Shown here piece after piece: positions 37,820-45,449 of a stretch of 56,469 nucleotides of DNA. Under the pieces are notes generated by a model. It was not told where the DNA came from, searched no databases, and was given only the letters and a program-made list of their open reading frames with translations. Made by a program: the position numbers and the translations under genes. Position 1 is the first letter of the stretch. Each line of letters opens with the position of its first letter. Source of the stretch: Bacteroidales bacterium (GTDB lineage: Bacteria; Bacteroidota; Bacteroidia; Bacteroidales; WCHB1-69); assembly GCA_017395245.1 (NCBI GenBank), contig JAFPVR010000074.1, forward strand, positions 1-56,469. The letters are read 5' to 3'.

Positions 37820-38098
37820 ATGAGCCGTTCATTAAAAAAAGGACCGTATATCCACTACAAACTGGAGCAGCGCGTGATCGCTGCCCAGGAGTCCGGCAAG
37901 AAGTCCACTATCAAGACGTGGTCTCGCGCCTCCATGATCTCCCCCGACTTCGTGGGCCTCACCATCGCCGTGCACAACGGGAACAAATTCATCCCGGTCT
38001 ACGTCACGGAGAACATGGTCGGCCACAAACTCGGAGAGTTCGCCCCGACGCGCATCTTCCGCGGCCACGCCGGCCAGAAGGACAAGGGTTCCAAGTAA
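37820..38098 (+). CDS. rpsS: 30S ribosomal protein S19
   Basis: This 92-residue S19 has [19 protein letters not shown], the basic [24 protein letters not shown] segment and the C-terminal [18 protein letters not shown]. It forms a complex with S13 in the 30S head. In the usual S10 operon rplV, rpsC and rplP would follow; here the operon ends at this gene with a strong terminator. Confidence 0.98.
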   Translation: MSRSLKKGPYIHYKLEQRVIAAQESGKKSTIKTWSRASMISPDFVGLTIAVHNGNKFIPVYVTENMVGHKLGEFAPTRIFRGHAGQKDKGSK

Positions 38099-38152
38099 CC
38101 CCGCCAGGCTTTAGGTTATCTCCCACCGAAATTCTTACAACCACAATATGCG

Positions 38153-38179
38153 AAAGGCTGCCGCAATGGCAGCCTTTTT
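38153..38179 (+). terminator. Rho-independent terminator after rpsS
   Basis: The stem AAAGGCTGCC (38153-38162) / GGCAGCCTTT (38168-38177) has a five-base loop (GCAAT) and continues in a T run. It lies 54 bases after the rpsS stop and closes the five-gene ribosomal block. Confidence 0.9.
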
Positions 38180-38184
38180 ACTAT

Positions 38185-38410
38185 CCGTACGTGCTTATAT
38201 GCGGTGGGGTATACCTCGGTTAACAACAATGCCTGGATTCAGTGCGTTACCGGCAGGCGACTACTACTTGGGTTACTGCCACGAATCGGGTGCCAACGCT
38301 AACTTCTGGACCGCTACGGAAGTTCCATCCAAAAGTCGTGGCCGGTGCGGTCGCGCCCTTTGTTTTGGGAGTAACACTTCCCAGCGTTGCATTGGCAGCG
38401 ACGCTTAAGA
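38185..38410 (+). pseudogene. Decayed FISUMP-type domain fragment
   Basis: One frame reads TTMPGFSALPAGDYYLGYCHESGANANFWTATE, which closely follows the FISUMP (Fibrobacter succinogenes major paralogous) domain pattern GFSALPAG...FWSSTE. A neighbouring frame continues with SWPVRSRPLF, resembling the usual SVRPV end. No start codon or full-length frame supports a gene, so this is probably the 3' relic of a surface-protein gene that once stood here. Confidence 0.55.
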
Positions 38411-38530
38411 ACATCGGCCACTATTTCAAAATACTATCTTTGCCGCCATAGTTTTAGTCCTCCTTTCTCTACAGGATATGAAATTTTAACATTTTTTTGT
38501 CTTTGGTTATCAGTCGTTTATGCAGAAAAA

Positions 38531-38562
38531 TTTGGTGGTTTCAATTTTATTTTGCACTTTTG
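38531..38562 (+). promoter_or_regulatory. Putative promoter of the lipocalin-like/PEP-synthase-like pair
   Basis: A -33 TTTG (38531-38534), a 20-base spacer and a -7-like CACTTTTG (38555-38562) lie 53 bases before the ATG at 38615. Confidence 0.5.
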
Positions 38563-38614
38563 CGCCCGAATTTAAGATGGTTAACAAGTGTTTTTTAATA
38601 TCAAAAAGAGGCTG

Positions 38615-39604
38615 ATGGCCAGGACGATAGACAAAAGGAACCAACAACATCCTTTTGATTATCAATATGCCGATAATTTCTCGCTCAAGGGCGTTGACGA
38701 CCCTTGGATTAACAATTCCTACTATTTTTCTGCGCATGATGAGAAAATGTCAGTTTTTACGCGCTTGGGTAGGAGAGTGAACGCGGAGGAGACCTGGTTT
38801 GCCGTCTATTTGGACGGAAAATTGTATTCTTTGAAACAAGAGTTTTACCCGCAGGGCCAATCGCCCATCGTGGTTGAAAAAGCGGGTGAGGATTGGGCCA
38901 TCGCGTATCAAGGCACCCTGAACGACCATGACGACATCCTCTTTCAGGCAAAGTTTGTCGCCAAGCAGAGCCCTGTTGATTTCACCAGCCACATGCCGGC
39001 GGCGCGGATGGCCACGGGCATGGCCAATGAGAAGTGGAGCAAGGCGTTTTTCGAAGAACTGCAGAACATCAGTGGGCAATGCCACTATGAGCAGGAAGGA
39101 ATTCTGGAAGGACAACTGACGTTGAACGGCAAAACCGTGGATTTTCAACTGCCCTGCGTGCGTGACCACTCCTTCGGCAAACGGGATTGGAACTACATGA
39201 ACAACCACCTTTGGCTGATGGCGGTGGCGCCTGATTACCAGTTCAATTACTCGCTGGTCTCCTATCCGGTGATGAGCGTGTTGGAGGTGGGGCATTTTCG
39301 CGACGAGATGGGGATACATTGCATGAGGCAGGCGGATTTGGATTTCCACGAAATCAACAAGGGGACGGTTCCGCAGGAATTGTCCTTGAACGTGATGTTG
39401 GATAATGGTCAGAAAATCAATGTCTTGTCCAAGAAGTTGGCGGGCGTGACCTACCATTTTCAAGACGGCCAATATATTCTGCATGAAAATATCGCGGAAT
39501 TCACCATTGATGGGAAAAGAGGCCGCGGAATCTTGGAAATCGGCTTTAACCGCGACAGCAGCCGTTATTTTAACCAAAGAGATTTGAATAGTATTCGAAG
39601 ATGA
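38615..39604 (+). CDS. Lipocalin/CrtC-like protein coupled to a PEP-synthase-like enzyme
   Basis: This 329-residue protein starts at the ATG encoding MARTIDKRNQQHPFDYQYAD; a GTG nine codons earlier is the alternative. It has no signal peptide. The sequence is rich in alternating strands with conserved-looking tryptophans (WINNSYYFSAHD, VRDHSFGKRDWNYMNNHLWL). It resembles the lipocalin-like hydroxyneurosporene-synthase (CrtC) superfamily domains often encoded beside PEP/pyruvate-binding enzymes; this is pattern recognition, not proof. Its stop overlaps the next start (ATGA), so the two proteins are probably made in equal amounts and act together, perhaps with this protein binding a hydrophobic substrate. 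Confidence 0.6.
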   Translation: MARTIDKRNQQHPFDYQYADNFSLKGVDDPWINNSYYFSAHDEKMSVFTRLGRRVNAEETWFAVYLDGKLYSLKQEFYPQGQSPIVVEKAGEDWAIAYQGTLNDHDDILFQAKFVAKQSPVDFTSHMPAARMATGMANEKWSKAFFEELQNISGQCHYEQEGILEGQLTLNGKTVDFQLPCVRDHSFGKRDWNYMNNHLWLMAVAPDYQFNYSLVSYPVMSVLEVGHFRDEMGIHCMRQADLDFHEINKGTVPQELSLNVMLDNGQKINVLSKKLAGVTYHFQDGQYILHENIAEFTIDGKRGRGILEIGFNRDSSRYFNQRDLNSIRR

Positions 39605-41943
39605 AAATATATCGTTTAGGAGAGTTGCCTGAGGAGCTTTATTCCAGGGTAGGAGGGAAGGCGAAGGGATTGGATCTGTTGATCAAGCACCATTTTACCG
39701 TTCCCAAAGGTTTTGTAATCACGGATATTAATCAAGTTGATGAAGAAGCTGTATATCAGGCTTTTGATGCTTTGAATGTGGTTCAGGTGTCAGTGCGCTC
39801 GTCGGCCTCCAATGAGGACCAGGCGGGGGCTTCCAATGCCGGACAATATGAAACTTGCCTGTTCGTGGATCGCCCGCATCTGTTGGAGAGTGTCCGGAAA
39901 TGTCTGGATTCGTTGGATTCCCATCGCGTGAAGGACTATGCCGAGCACTTCGAGTTGGGCAAAGGGACGATGAACATCGTCGTTCAGGAGATGATCGACA
40001 GCGACAAAGCGGGGGTGATGTTCACCGCCAGTCCGAACAAGGGCTCTGACATCCTGATCGAAGCGGTAGATGGGCAAGGGGAGAACCTGGTTTCGGGACA
40101 GGTGACCGCCCATCGTTACGAGATTTCCCGGAAGTGCTACCGTCCCTGCCCTGACGATTTGCTGGATGAGAGCGAAATCAGGCGGCTCTATGATGCCGGG
40201 AAGCAGATTCGGGCCGCTTTTGACGGAGAGATGGATGTGGAATGGGCGCTCAAAGACGGGGAACTCTATTTTCTGCAGATGCGCCCTATTACCACGGAAA
40301 TTATTGATATTGAAGAATTTGACAGGGATGATGATCTGAGCGGGCATCTTTTCACCAAGCGGAATGTGGGGGAGATGATGCCGGGTGCCGTCACCCCGCT
40401 GACCCTAACGACCTCGGCGAAAGCCATCGACTACGGTATGCGCTATATGCTGGCCAAAGCGGGGGCGTATCAATCACCGGACGATGAGAAACCGTTGCGG
40501 TTAATCTCTTCGATATCAGGACATCTGTTCTTCGATATGAATCTGCTCTACAACATGCACGCGAAGGTCGGGGTTGCCAATCCGCAGTCGATGAACCTTT
40601 CCATCATGGGGGAATACCACGATTTTCCTCCCATCTCGGCTGCATTTGCGAATCCGCTGGCCCGAGCTGTCAATTCCGTGAAATTTTTGAGGTTTGTCTT
40701 TTCGGGGCATCGCGCGATGAAGAAATTCGACGCGCTGCTGACCAGAGTTCATTTTGCGAAGACCACCTCTTACCAGGAATTATACAAAAGCATTGATGCC
40801 AATATCGCGCTTTTGGACGAGAGTCTGATTTACCATTACGCCTCGTCGGCTTATTCCGGCAGCGCCACCAGCACCTTGTATATGATGTTGGACAAGTATT
40901 TCCCGGATAAGAAGGAGTATCAGTCGTTCTTGTCGCATCTGTTGACGAACATCCCCAACATTGAGAGTGCGGATATTTTGTCGCGTTTGCAGGATTTGGC
41001 TTCCATGATAAAGCAGCAGGAACCGAAAGCCGTCGATTTCAGTGCCGAAGAATTGCTGGCATACATCCGGAATCATGCGGAAATCCATACGAAATATCAG
41101 GACTTTCTGGCGCATCATGGCCATCGTTGCATCAAAGAGGCGGAAATGCGGAGCAAGCCGTGGCGTGAAGATGAGATTCCGTTGATGAACTATCTGTTGA
41201 GTATTATCAAGTCGCCGATGGACTTGGTGCAGGGAAGTGACGAAAAGATTGACTATCAAAAGGAGTTTGCTTTTGTCAAGAATCCATTGTTGAAAGCGGC
41301 TGCAATCTCATACGCCAAGAAAGCCCGACAGGCAGTGGTCGATCGTGAATTCACCAAATCGCAGCTCATCAAGCTCATTGATCTGTTCAAGACGCAGTAT
41401 GCCCGGCTGGCGGGTCTGTTGGTGGATGCAAATCTGTTATCGGATGCGGATTTGATCTATTTCCTGACACACGAGGAAATCGGTAAATTGATAGATGGGG
41501 ATTCCGTGCTGCTTCCTCAGGCTGTGAGAAGGCGGAAAGCGCACGCCATTCAGGAAGGACTGTCGTTTGATGACATTTACATCGGCAAACCCATTGCGGA
41601 TGTGTTTGAAGTGAAGCAAGCGGACGGTGTGGTAAGGGGCGTTCCGGTTTCGAACGGTGAGTGCGAGGGAGTGGTTCGTATCGTTTGTTCTGCCGACGAT
41701 GCCAACCAGTTGCAAAAAGGGGAGATTATGGTGGCACGATTCACGGACATCGGCTGGACACCCTACTATTCCATCGTCAACGGTCTCATCACCGAGATTG
41801 GATCCTCCTTGTCGCACGGAGCCGTGGTGGCGCGCGAATACGGTCTGCCCACCATCGTCAACGTGAAAGGCGCCACGAAGCTGTTGAAAAACGGCGACCG
41901 CATCAAGATGAACGCCAGCAAGGGGACGATTGTCATCTCCTGA
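39601..41943 (+). CDS. PEP-synthase/rifampicin-phosphotransferase-like enzyme
   Basis: This 780-residue enzyme has an N-terminal PEP/pyruvate-binding ATP-grasp domain (residues 1-240: VGGKAKGLDLL, VSVRSSASNEDQAGASNAGQY, MQMRPITTE-type end). A long helical middle domain (about 250-660) follows, then a C-terminal swivelling phosphohistidine domain with the catalytic His739 in SLSHGAVVAREYGLP. This three-part layout without a C-terminal TIM barrel matches rifampicin phosphotransferase rather than true PEP synthase. Such enzymes split ATP and phosphorylate a bound acceptor through the His. The acceptor here is unknown; coupling to the lipocalin-like gene suggests a small hydrophobic molecule or lipid. 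It may therefore be a biosynthetic or inactivating kinase. Confidence 0.8.
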   Translation: MKIYRLGELPEELYSRVGGKAKGLDLLIKHHFTVPKGFVITDINQVDEEAVYQAFDALNVVQVSVRSSASNEDQAGASNAGQYETCLFVDRPHLLESVRKCLDSLDSHRVKDYAEHFELGKGTMNIVVQEMIDSDKAGVMFTASPNKGSDILIEAVDGQGENLVSGQVTAHRYEISRKCYRPCPDDLLDESEIRRLYDAGKQIRAAFDGEMDVEWALKDGELYFLQMRPITTEIIDIEEFDRDDDLSGHLFTKRNVGEMMPGAVTPLTLTTSAKAIDYGMRYMLAKAGAYQSPDDEKPLRLISSISGHLFFDMNLLYNMHAKVGVANPQSMNLSIMGEYHDFPPISAAFANPLARAVNSVKFLRFVFSGHRAMKKFDALLTRVHFAKTTSYQELYKSIDANIALLDESLIYHYASSAYSGSATSTLYMMLDKYFPDKKEYQSFLSHLLTNIPNIESADILSRLQDLASMIKQQEPKAVDFSAEELLAYIRNHAEIHTKYQDFLAHHGHRCIKEAEMRSKPWREDEIPLMNYLLSIIKSPMDLVQGSDEKIDYQKEFAFVKNPLLKAAAISYAKKARQAVVDREFTKSQLIKLIDLFKTQYARLAGLLVDANLLSDADLIYFLTHEEIGKLIDGDSVLLPQAVRRRKAHAIQEGLSFDDIYIGKPIADVFEVKQADGVVRGVPVSNGECEGVVRIVCSADDANQLQKGEIMVARFTDIGWTPYYSIVNGLITEIGSSLSHGAVVAREYGLPTIVNVKGATKLLKNGDRIKMNASKGTIVIS

Positions 41944-42012
41944 AGCCCCGGGACAGTCCACGGTCCATGTCGGAAGCCACGATGAGGGTCGGTATAGGAA
42001 GCTCTTCCAATG

Positions 42013-43134
42013 TCAGAAACTGTAACCGAGGCCGACGCCGAAAACCGATTTGAACTGCACGTGCTCTTTCTCGACACCTTCCTTGTCCTTTACTAAGATG
42101 CCGTTGTAGTATTTCAAGTTGGTGGACAATGTCACGTTCAGCACTTTAAGGAACTGATAGGAGATGAGGAAGTCCCATTCAACATCGAAATTGCCGAAAC
42201 GACGGTTCAAGTTCGAATATTGGTAATACATGTTGTAGGTTTCGCCGGGGTGGGCCTGCTCATAGGCCTCTTTTATATCGAATCCCTTTCCTTGATAAGG
42301 GGTGTAGAGCCAAATCGAGGAACTGATTGTCAGATTTTTGTGCTTGTAATCAACGGTGCCCTTGAGGGAGAGACCTAACTCGGCGCGACAGCTACGCCAA
42401 TCGACAACAGGAATGCCATCGTCAGTCAGGATGACTTTGTAGGTGCCGTATTTGGCCTGCATCTCCCGACGGAAGTCTACATACTCTTCCGGAACAGGTT
42501 CTCCTGCCGCCTCCATGGCCGCCAAATACTCTTCGGTATATTTCTGGTTGTCCGCATCGTTCACGTATGCCGTGATGAGAGCCCCCGCAAGCGGTGAGGC
42601 ATAGACCGAAAAGTCGCAACTGCCGACCGATTTCTTCCAGTCGATACCCAGTGACAATTCGGTGTTGGACGGCGCGAGCCATTTGGAGATCACCGGGTCA
42701 TATTGCCCTTTTTTGTATTTGCGACCAATCGCATATTGGCTCTTGAAACTACCTGACGCAGTCAAGTACAAATTATCCTTGATTTTCCAGCCCAACTTGG
42801 TGTTGAACTTGATATCGTCGGATGTCTTTTTGAGTTGGTCGTCCTCCTGGTCGATCCAAGTCAAGCCGAAATCGGTGTCAAAGTTGGTTTCCCAGGCAAT
42901 GGCATCTTTTTGATATTGCAGCCGTAATTTGGCGAAAGTCAGCGCGTTAGCGTTGTTGTTACCCCCTGCAGACCAAAAGAAGAGGTTCGTGGCGCCAGCG
43001 TTCAAACCGATCACGCCGTCAAACTTCCATGCCTTTGTCGAGTCGGCTGCCTTTTCCGTGGTTTTGTCCGCTTGGGCGTAGGTTGCGGAAATGGTTAATA
43101 CACTAAGAATCAATATGATGTAATAATGTTTCAT
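42013..43134 (-). CDS. DUF3078-type secreted beta-rich protein (second copy)
   Basis: This 373-residue protein was started at MKHYYIILILSVLTISATYAQ to give a signal peptide. WKFDGVIGLNAGATNLFFW-SAGGNNN parallels the protein at 20010-21038, and the end VFGVGLGYSF is shared. Between the two, a long insertion (DADNQKYTEEYLAAMEAAGE and on) differs. It is probably an outer-membrane barrel. It is convergent with the PEP-synthase-like gene. Confidence 0.8.
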   Translation of the reverse strand: MKHYYIILILSVLTISATYAQADKTTEKAADSTKAWKFDGVIGLNAGATNLFFWSAGGNNNANALTFAKLRLQYQKDAIAWETNFDTDFGLTWIDQEDDQLKKTSDDIKFNTKLGWKIKDNLYLTASGSFKSQYAIGRKYKKGQYDPVISKWLAPSNTELSLGIDWKKSVGSCDFSVYASPLAGALITAYVNDADNQKYTEEYLAAMEAAGEPVPEEYVDFRREMQAKYGTYKVILTDDGIPVVDWRSCRAELGLSLKGTVDYKHKNLTISSSIWLYTPYQGKGFDIKEAYEQAHPGETYNMYYQYSNLNRRFGNFDVEWDFLISYQFLKVLNVTLSTNLKYYNGILVKDKEGVEKEHVQFKSVFGVGLGYSF

Positions 43135-43152
43135 ACTTTTGTGATTTGGACG

Positions 43153-43160
43153 CAAATATA
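43153..43160 (-). promoter_or_regulatory. Putative promoter (-7) of the second DUF3078 gene
   Basis: On the minus strand TATATTTG (43160-43153) lies 19 bases before the ATG. No clear -33 element is visible. Confidence 0.45.
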
Positions 43161-43271
43161 CCGCTTTTTTTGATTGGCGGTTTGAGGTTTTTGCCTTTGG
43201 TCGCGCTGTTCAGCAGGGCATCGACGCATGTGCACTTGCCGTTGGCCATCTGCTCTTCCGTGGGTTAGGAG

Positions 43272-43291
43272 CGACCGCATCCTTGCGGTCG
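43272..43291. repeat. Perfect hairpin in the gap upstream of the ncRNA
   Basis: CGACCGCA-TCCT-TGCGGTCG has 8-base arms and no following T run. It probably belongs to the dispersed palindromic elements of this genome. Confidence 0.6.
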
Positions 43292-43334
43292 TTGATGCGA
43301 ATCATAAAATTCCTGCGTATCGTATTATTTTTTG

Positions 43335-43342
43335 TATCTTTG
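43335..43342 (+). promoter_or_regulatory. Promoter (-7) of the structured RNA
   Basis: TATCTTTG is a perfect TAnnTTTG match and lies just before the first base-paired element (43346). No clear TTTG is at the -33 distance. Confidence 0.6.
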
Positions 43343-43345
43343 CAG

Positions 43346-43659
43346 CGTCAAGTGTCCGTGACCTCTTGACGGGGAAGCGGGCGGGCGACAGACATAAAAG
43401 GCGTTGAGTCAACGTCTTATCTGCGGCTTGTAGAATCTCGCAAATTCAACATTCTCCCGCACGGTAAGGCAATGTTCAATGCCCATTGGATTGTATATTC
43501 TCGGTATTGACACATTAAATGTGTTCGACCAAACGGATTTCCTCAATATCCGTTTAATATACAACAGCGTGGGCTTCGGCATTGCTTATCCTCGGGAGAT
43601 GGGCAATGCGAGAGCCTTACAAGCGGGATGAGCGATGGTTCAGATTCCCGCGCTTTTTT
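43346..43659 (+). ncRNA. Long structured non-coding RNA (novel or 6S-like)
   Basis: This stretch has no credible reading frame and many exact complementary arms. They include a 5' hairpin CGTCAAG/CTTGACG (43346-43352/43365-43371) and a hairpin CGTTGA/TCAACG (43402-43414). A long rod is built from CTCGC/GCGAG (43437-43441/43608-43612), CTCCCG/CGGGAG (43454-43459/43593-43598), GTAAGGCAATG/CATTGCTTAT (43464-43474/43580-43589), TGCCCA/TGGGC (43480-43485/43570-43574) and TTGTATATT/AATATACAA (43491-43499/43556-43564). The rod is capped by two hairpins, ACACATT/AAATGTGT and AAACGGAT/ATCCGTTT (43531-43538/43548-43555). A promoter precedes it and a terminator ends it. The rod of about 180 bases recalls 6S RNA (the Bacteroidales-1 family), but the two-hairpin cap and the 5' domain differ from what I would expect. 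tmRNA, RNase P and SRP RNA motifs are absent. Confidence 0.6.
43623..43659 (+). terminator. Terminator of the structured RNA
   Basis: The arms GCGGGA (43623-43628) and TCCCGC (43646-43651) enclose TGA/TCA as an inner extension and are followed by GCTTTTTT. Confidence 0.65.
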
Positions 43660-43751
43660 ATGTGGTTTAGTTGAGTAATTGTTGTGTCCGGAGTTGGGAA
43701 TCGCCGGAGGATGAGGATAATTGACTGTTTTTACAAGTGATTTAACGTTTT

Positions 43752-45017
43752 ATGAATGAACTATCCAAAGGAGCGAAAGTGACATTGTCGAACGGCAGTT
43801 TTGTGACCATCAAGAAAGAACTTGGACGCGGTGGTCAGGGAATTGTCTATTTGGTGGATTACAACGGCAAGGATATGGCGTTGAAATGGTATCTGAACGC
43901 TCCGGACAGCTGTTTATACAACAATCTCAACAACAATATTCTGAATGGAGCACCGAGTGATGCTTTTCTTTGGCCAAAGGCACTTGCCGAACGTCAACAA
44001 GGTAGTTTCGGATACCTTATGGATTTACGACCTGGCAACTATTTCGAGTTTGGAAACTTCTTGATGGCGAAAGTCAAGTTTGCCAGTTTCGACGCGATGC
44101 TGAACGCTGCCATGAAGATATGCAATGGCTTCATGATGCTTCACCGTTTCGGTTACAGCTATCAGGACTTGAACGATGGCAACTTCTTCATCGATCCGAA
44201 AACAGGAGACGTCCTCATCTGCGACAATGACAATGTGATGCCCCAGGGCGAGAAGTCAGGCATCATGGGTAAAGCCCGCTATATGGCACCCGAAGTGGTG
44301 GCCGGTGGCATTCCCGACAAGTACAGCGACCGCTATTCGTTGTCCGTCATCCTCTTCATGCTCTTCTATGTCAACCATCCGCTCGAAGGTGCAAAGGTTG
44401 TTGCCTGTCCCTGTATGACTGAGACTTACGAGAAGAAGTTTTACGGAAGTGAGGCGGTATTTATCTATAACCCCAACGACAAAAGCAACCTCCCTGTTCG
44501 CGGGATCCATCAAAATGTCATTCGCCGCTGGCCGGCTTTGCCTGCTATTCTGCGGAATACGTTCACTCGTGAGTTTAGCGAAGAAATGCTCCGAAATCCG
44601 CAGAAACGTATGCTTGAGCAGAATTGGGAGAAGTTGATTGCAACCCTGCGCGATAGCCTTGTTATCTGCCCCCATTGCAAAGGAGAAACCTTTATCGAAG
44701 AGGGCAAGAGCATGTGTATGAACTGTGGAAAGGATGTAGAAGTTCCTCTATCGCTTAAAATAGGCAATCGAAATGTCTTTCTAACAGGAGGTACCAAACT
44801 CTATATTGACCACGACAACAATGCCGATGTGTTGGTGTTAAAGGATGCAAAAGCAGGATTATTGCTCTTAAAGAATCTTTCATCGGATACTACATGGACG
44901 GCTGAAACTCCTAGCGGAAAGTTGAAAACAGTTGCACCTGGAGAGTGTGTGCCAGTGAAGGAGGGAATCAAAGTCTCTTTCAATCAAACGACCAAAGGAG
45001 AAATAATATCAAGATAA
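43752..45017 (+). CDS. TerY-P type Ser/Thr protein kinase with zinc ribbon
   Basis: This 421-residue cytosolic protein has a kinase domain over residues about 15-300. It shows a glycine loop GRGGQG at 25-30, ATP lysine Lys45, a catalytic loop YQDLNDGN at 137-144 (Asp139, Asn144) and the metal-binding Asp158 in DND instead of DFG, followed by APE at 179-181. After it come a zinc ribbon (CPHC 306-309, CMNC 322-325) and a C-terminal beta-rich domain (about 335-421), perhaps FHA-like. A kinase with a C-terminal zinc ribbon next to a vWA protein and a PP2C phosphatase is the TerY-P triad. It heads the gene run and probably phosphorylates the vWA protein or HxsA-system components; targets are unknown. 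Confidence 0.88.
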   Translation: MNELSKGAKVTLSNGSFVTIKKELGRGGQGIVYLVDYNGKDMALKWYLNAPDSCLYNNLNNNILNGAPSDAFLWPKALAERQQGSFGYLMDLRPGNYFEFGNFLMAKVKFASFDAMLNAAMKICNGFMMLHRFGYSYQDLNDGNFFIDPKTGDVLICDNDNVMPQGEKSGIMGKARYMAPEVVAGGIPDKYSDRYSLSVILFMLFYVNHPLEGAKVVACPCMTETYEKKFYGSEAVFIYNPNDKSNLPVRGIHQNVIRRWPALPAILRNTFTREFSEEMLRNPQKRMLEQNWEKLIATLRDSLVICPHCKGETFIEEGKSMCMNCGKDVEVPLSLKIGNRNVFLTGGTKLYIDHDNNADVLVLKDAKAGLLLLKNLSSDTTWTAETPSGKLKTVAPGECVPVKEGIKVSFNQTTKGEIISR

Positions 45018-45019
45018 CT

Positions 45020-45391
45020 ATGCCTGAAATTACTCCTTTAAGCGAAACTGCGTTTGTCACACTGGCGATGTGTGAAAAAACAAAGAAGCCCTATGGAATT
45101 ACCGTAGATAAGGGGGAATTTGGTTTGTATAAGATGGTGTGGTCTTTCAAAATCGATTATGAAAAGGCACAAAGAGAAGGGTATGATCGCATCAAGGTGT
45201 CTGGAGGAATTGTCGAAGATGCAAACTTCCCAGGGTGTCCTTATTGTGAATCTAAACACTGGTATAGTTGTAGTAATTGCCATACAATTATATGTTATCA
45301 TGGTCAAGGTCATGTCACTTGTCCAAGATGTGGTTTTGAAGGGGGAATAACCCAAGTTGAAAAGATTAATATTGAAGGAAGTGCATATTAG
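45020..45391 (+). CDS. Free-standing TerY-C-type zinc-binding protein
   Basis: This 123-residue protein starts two bases after the kinase stop. Its C-terminal half carries the metal-binding pattern CPYC...CSNC...C...CPRC (residues about 73-108, PGCPYCESKHWYSCSNCHTI and on), as in the TerY-C domain. That domain is usually fused to the end of TerY vWA proteins; here it is a separate gene placed just before the vWA gene. Its N-terminal part (FVTLAMCEKTKKPYGITVDK) is a domain often seen with TerY-C. It probably binds the vWA protein. Confidence 0.7.
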   Translation: MPEITPLSETAFVTLAMCEKTKKPYGITVDKGEFGLYKMVWSFKIDYEKAQREGYDRIKVSGGIVEDANFPGCPYCESKHWYSCSNCHTIICYHGQGHVTCPRCGFEGGITQVEKINIEGSAY

Positions 45392-45449
45392 TAGCATTGA
45401 AACTATATAGAAAAAAGAAATTTTAATAATAACGTAAAAACATATCATT

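Noticed and set aside
38242-38451. A 69-codon frame after the ribosomal block
   Set aside because: It is an out-of-frame reading of the decayed FISUMP-like sequence and has no start signal.
39601-41943. Canonical PEP synthase or PPDK
   Set aside because: The C-terminal TIM-barrel PEP-binding domain is absent; the protein ends with the phosphohistidine domain.
43346-43659. Structured RNA considered as tmRNA, RNase P or SRP RNA
   Set aside because: There is no tag reading frame or tRNA-like acceptor ends, none of the conserved RNase P core segments, and no SRP Alu/S-domain tetraloop motif.
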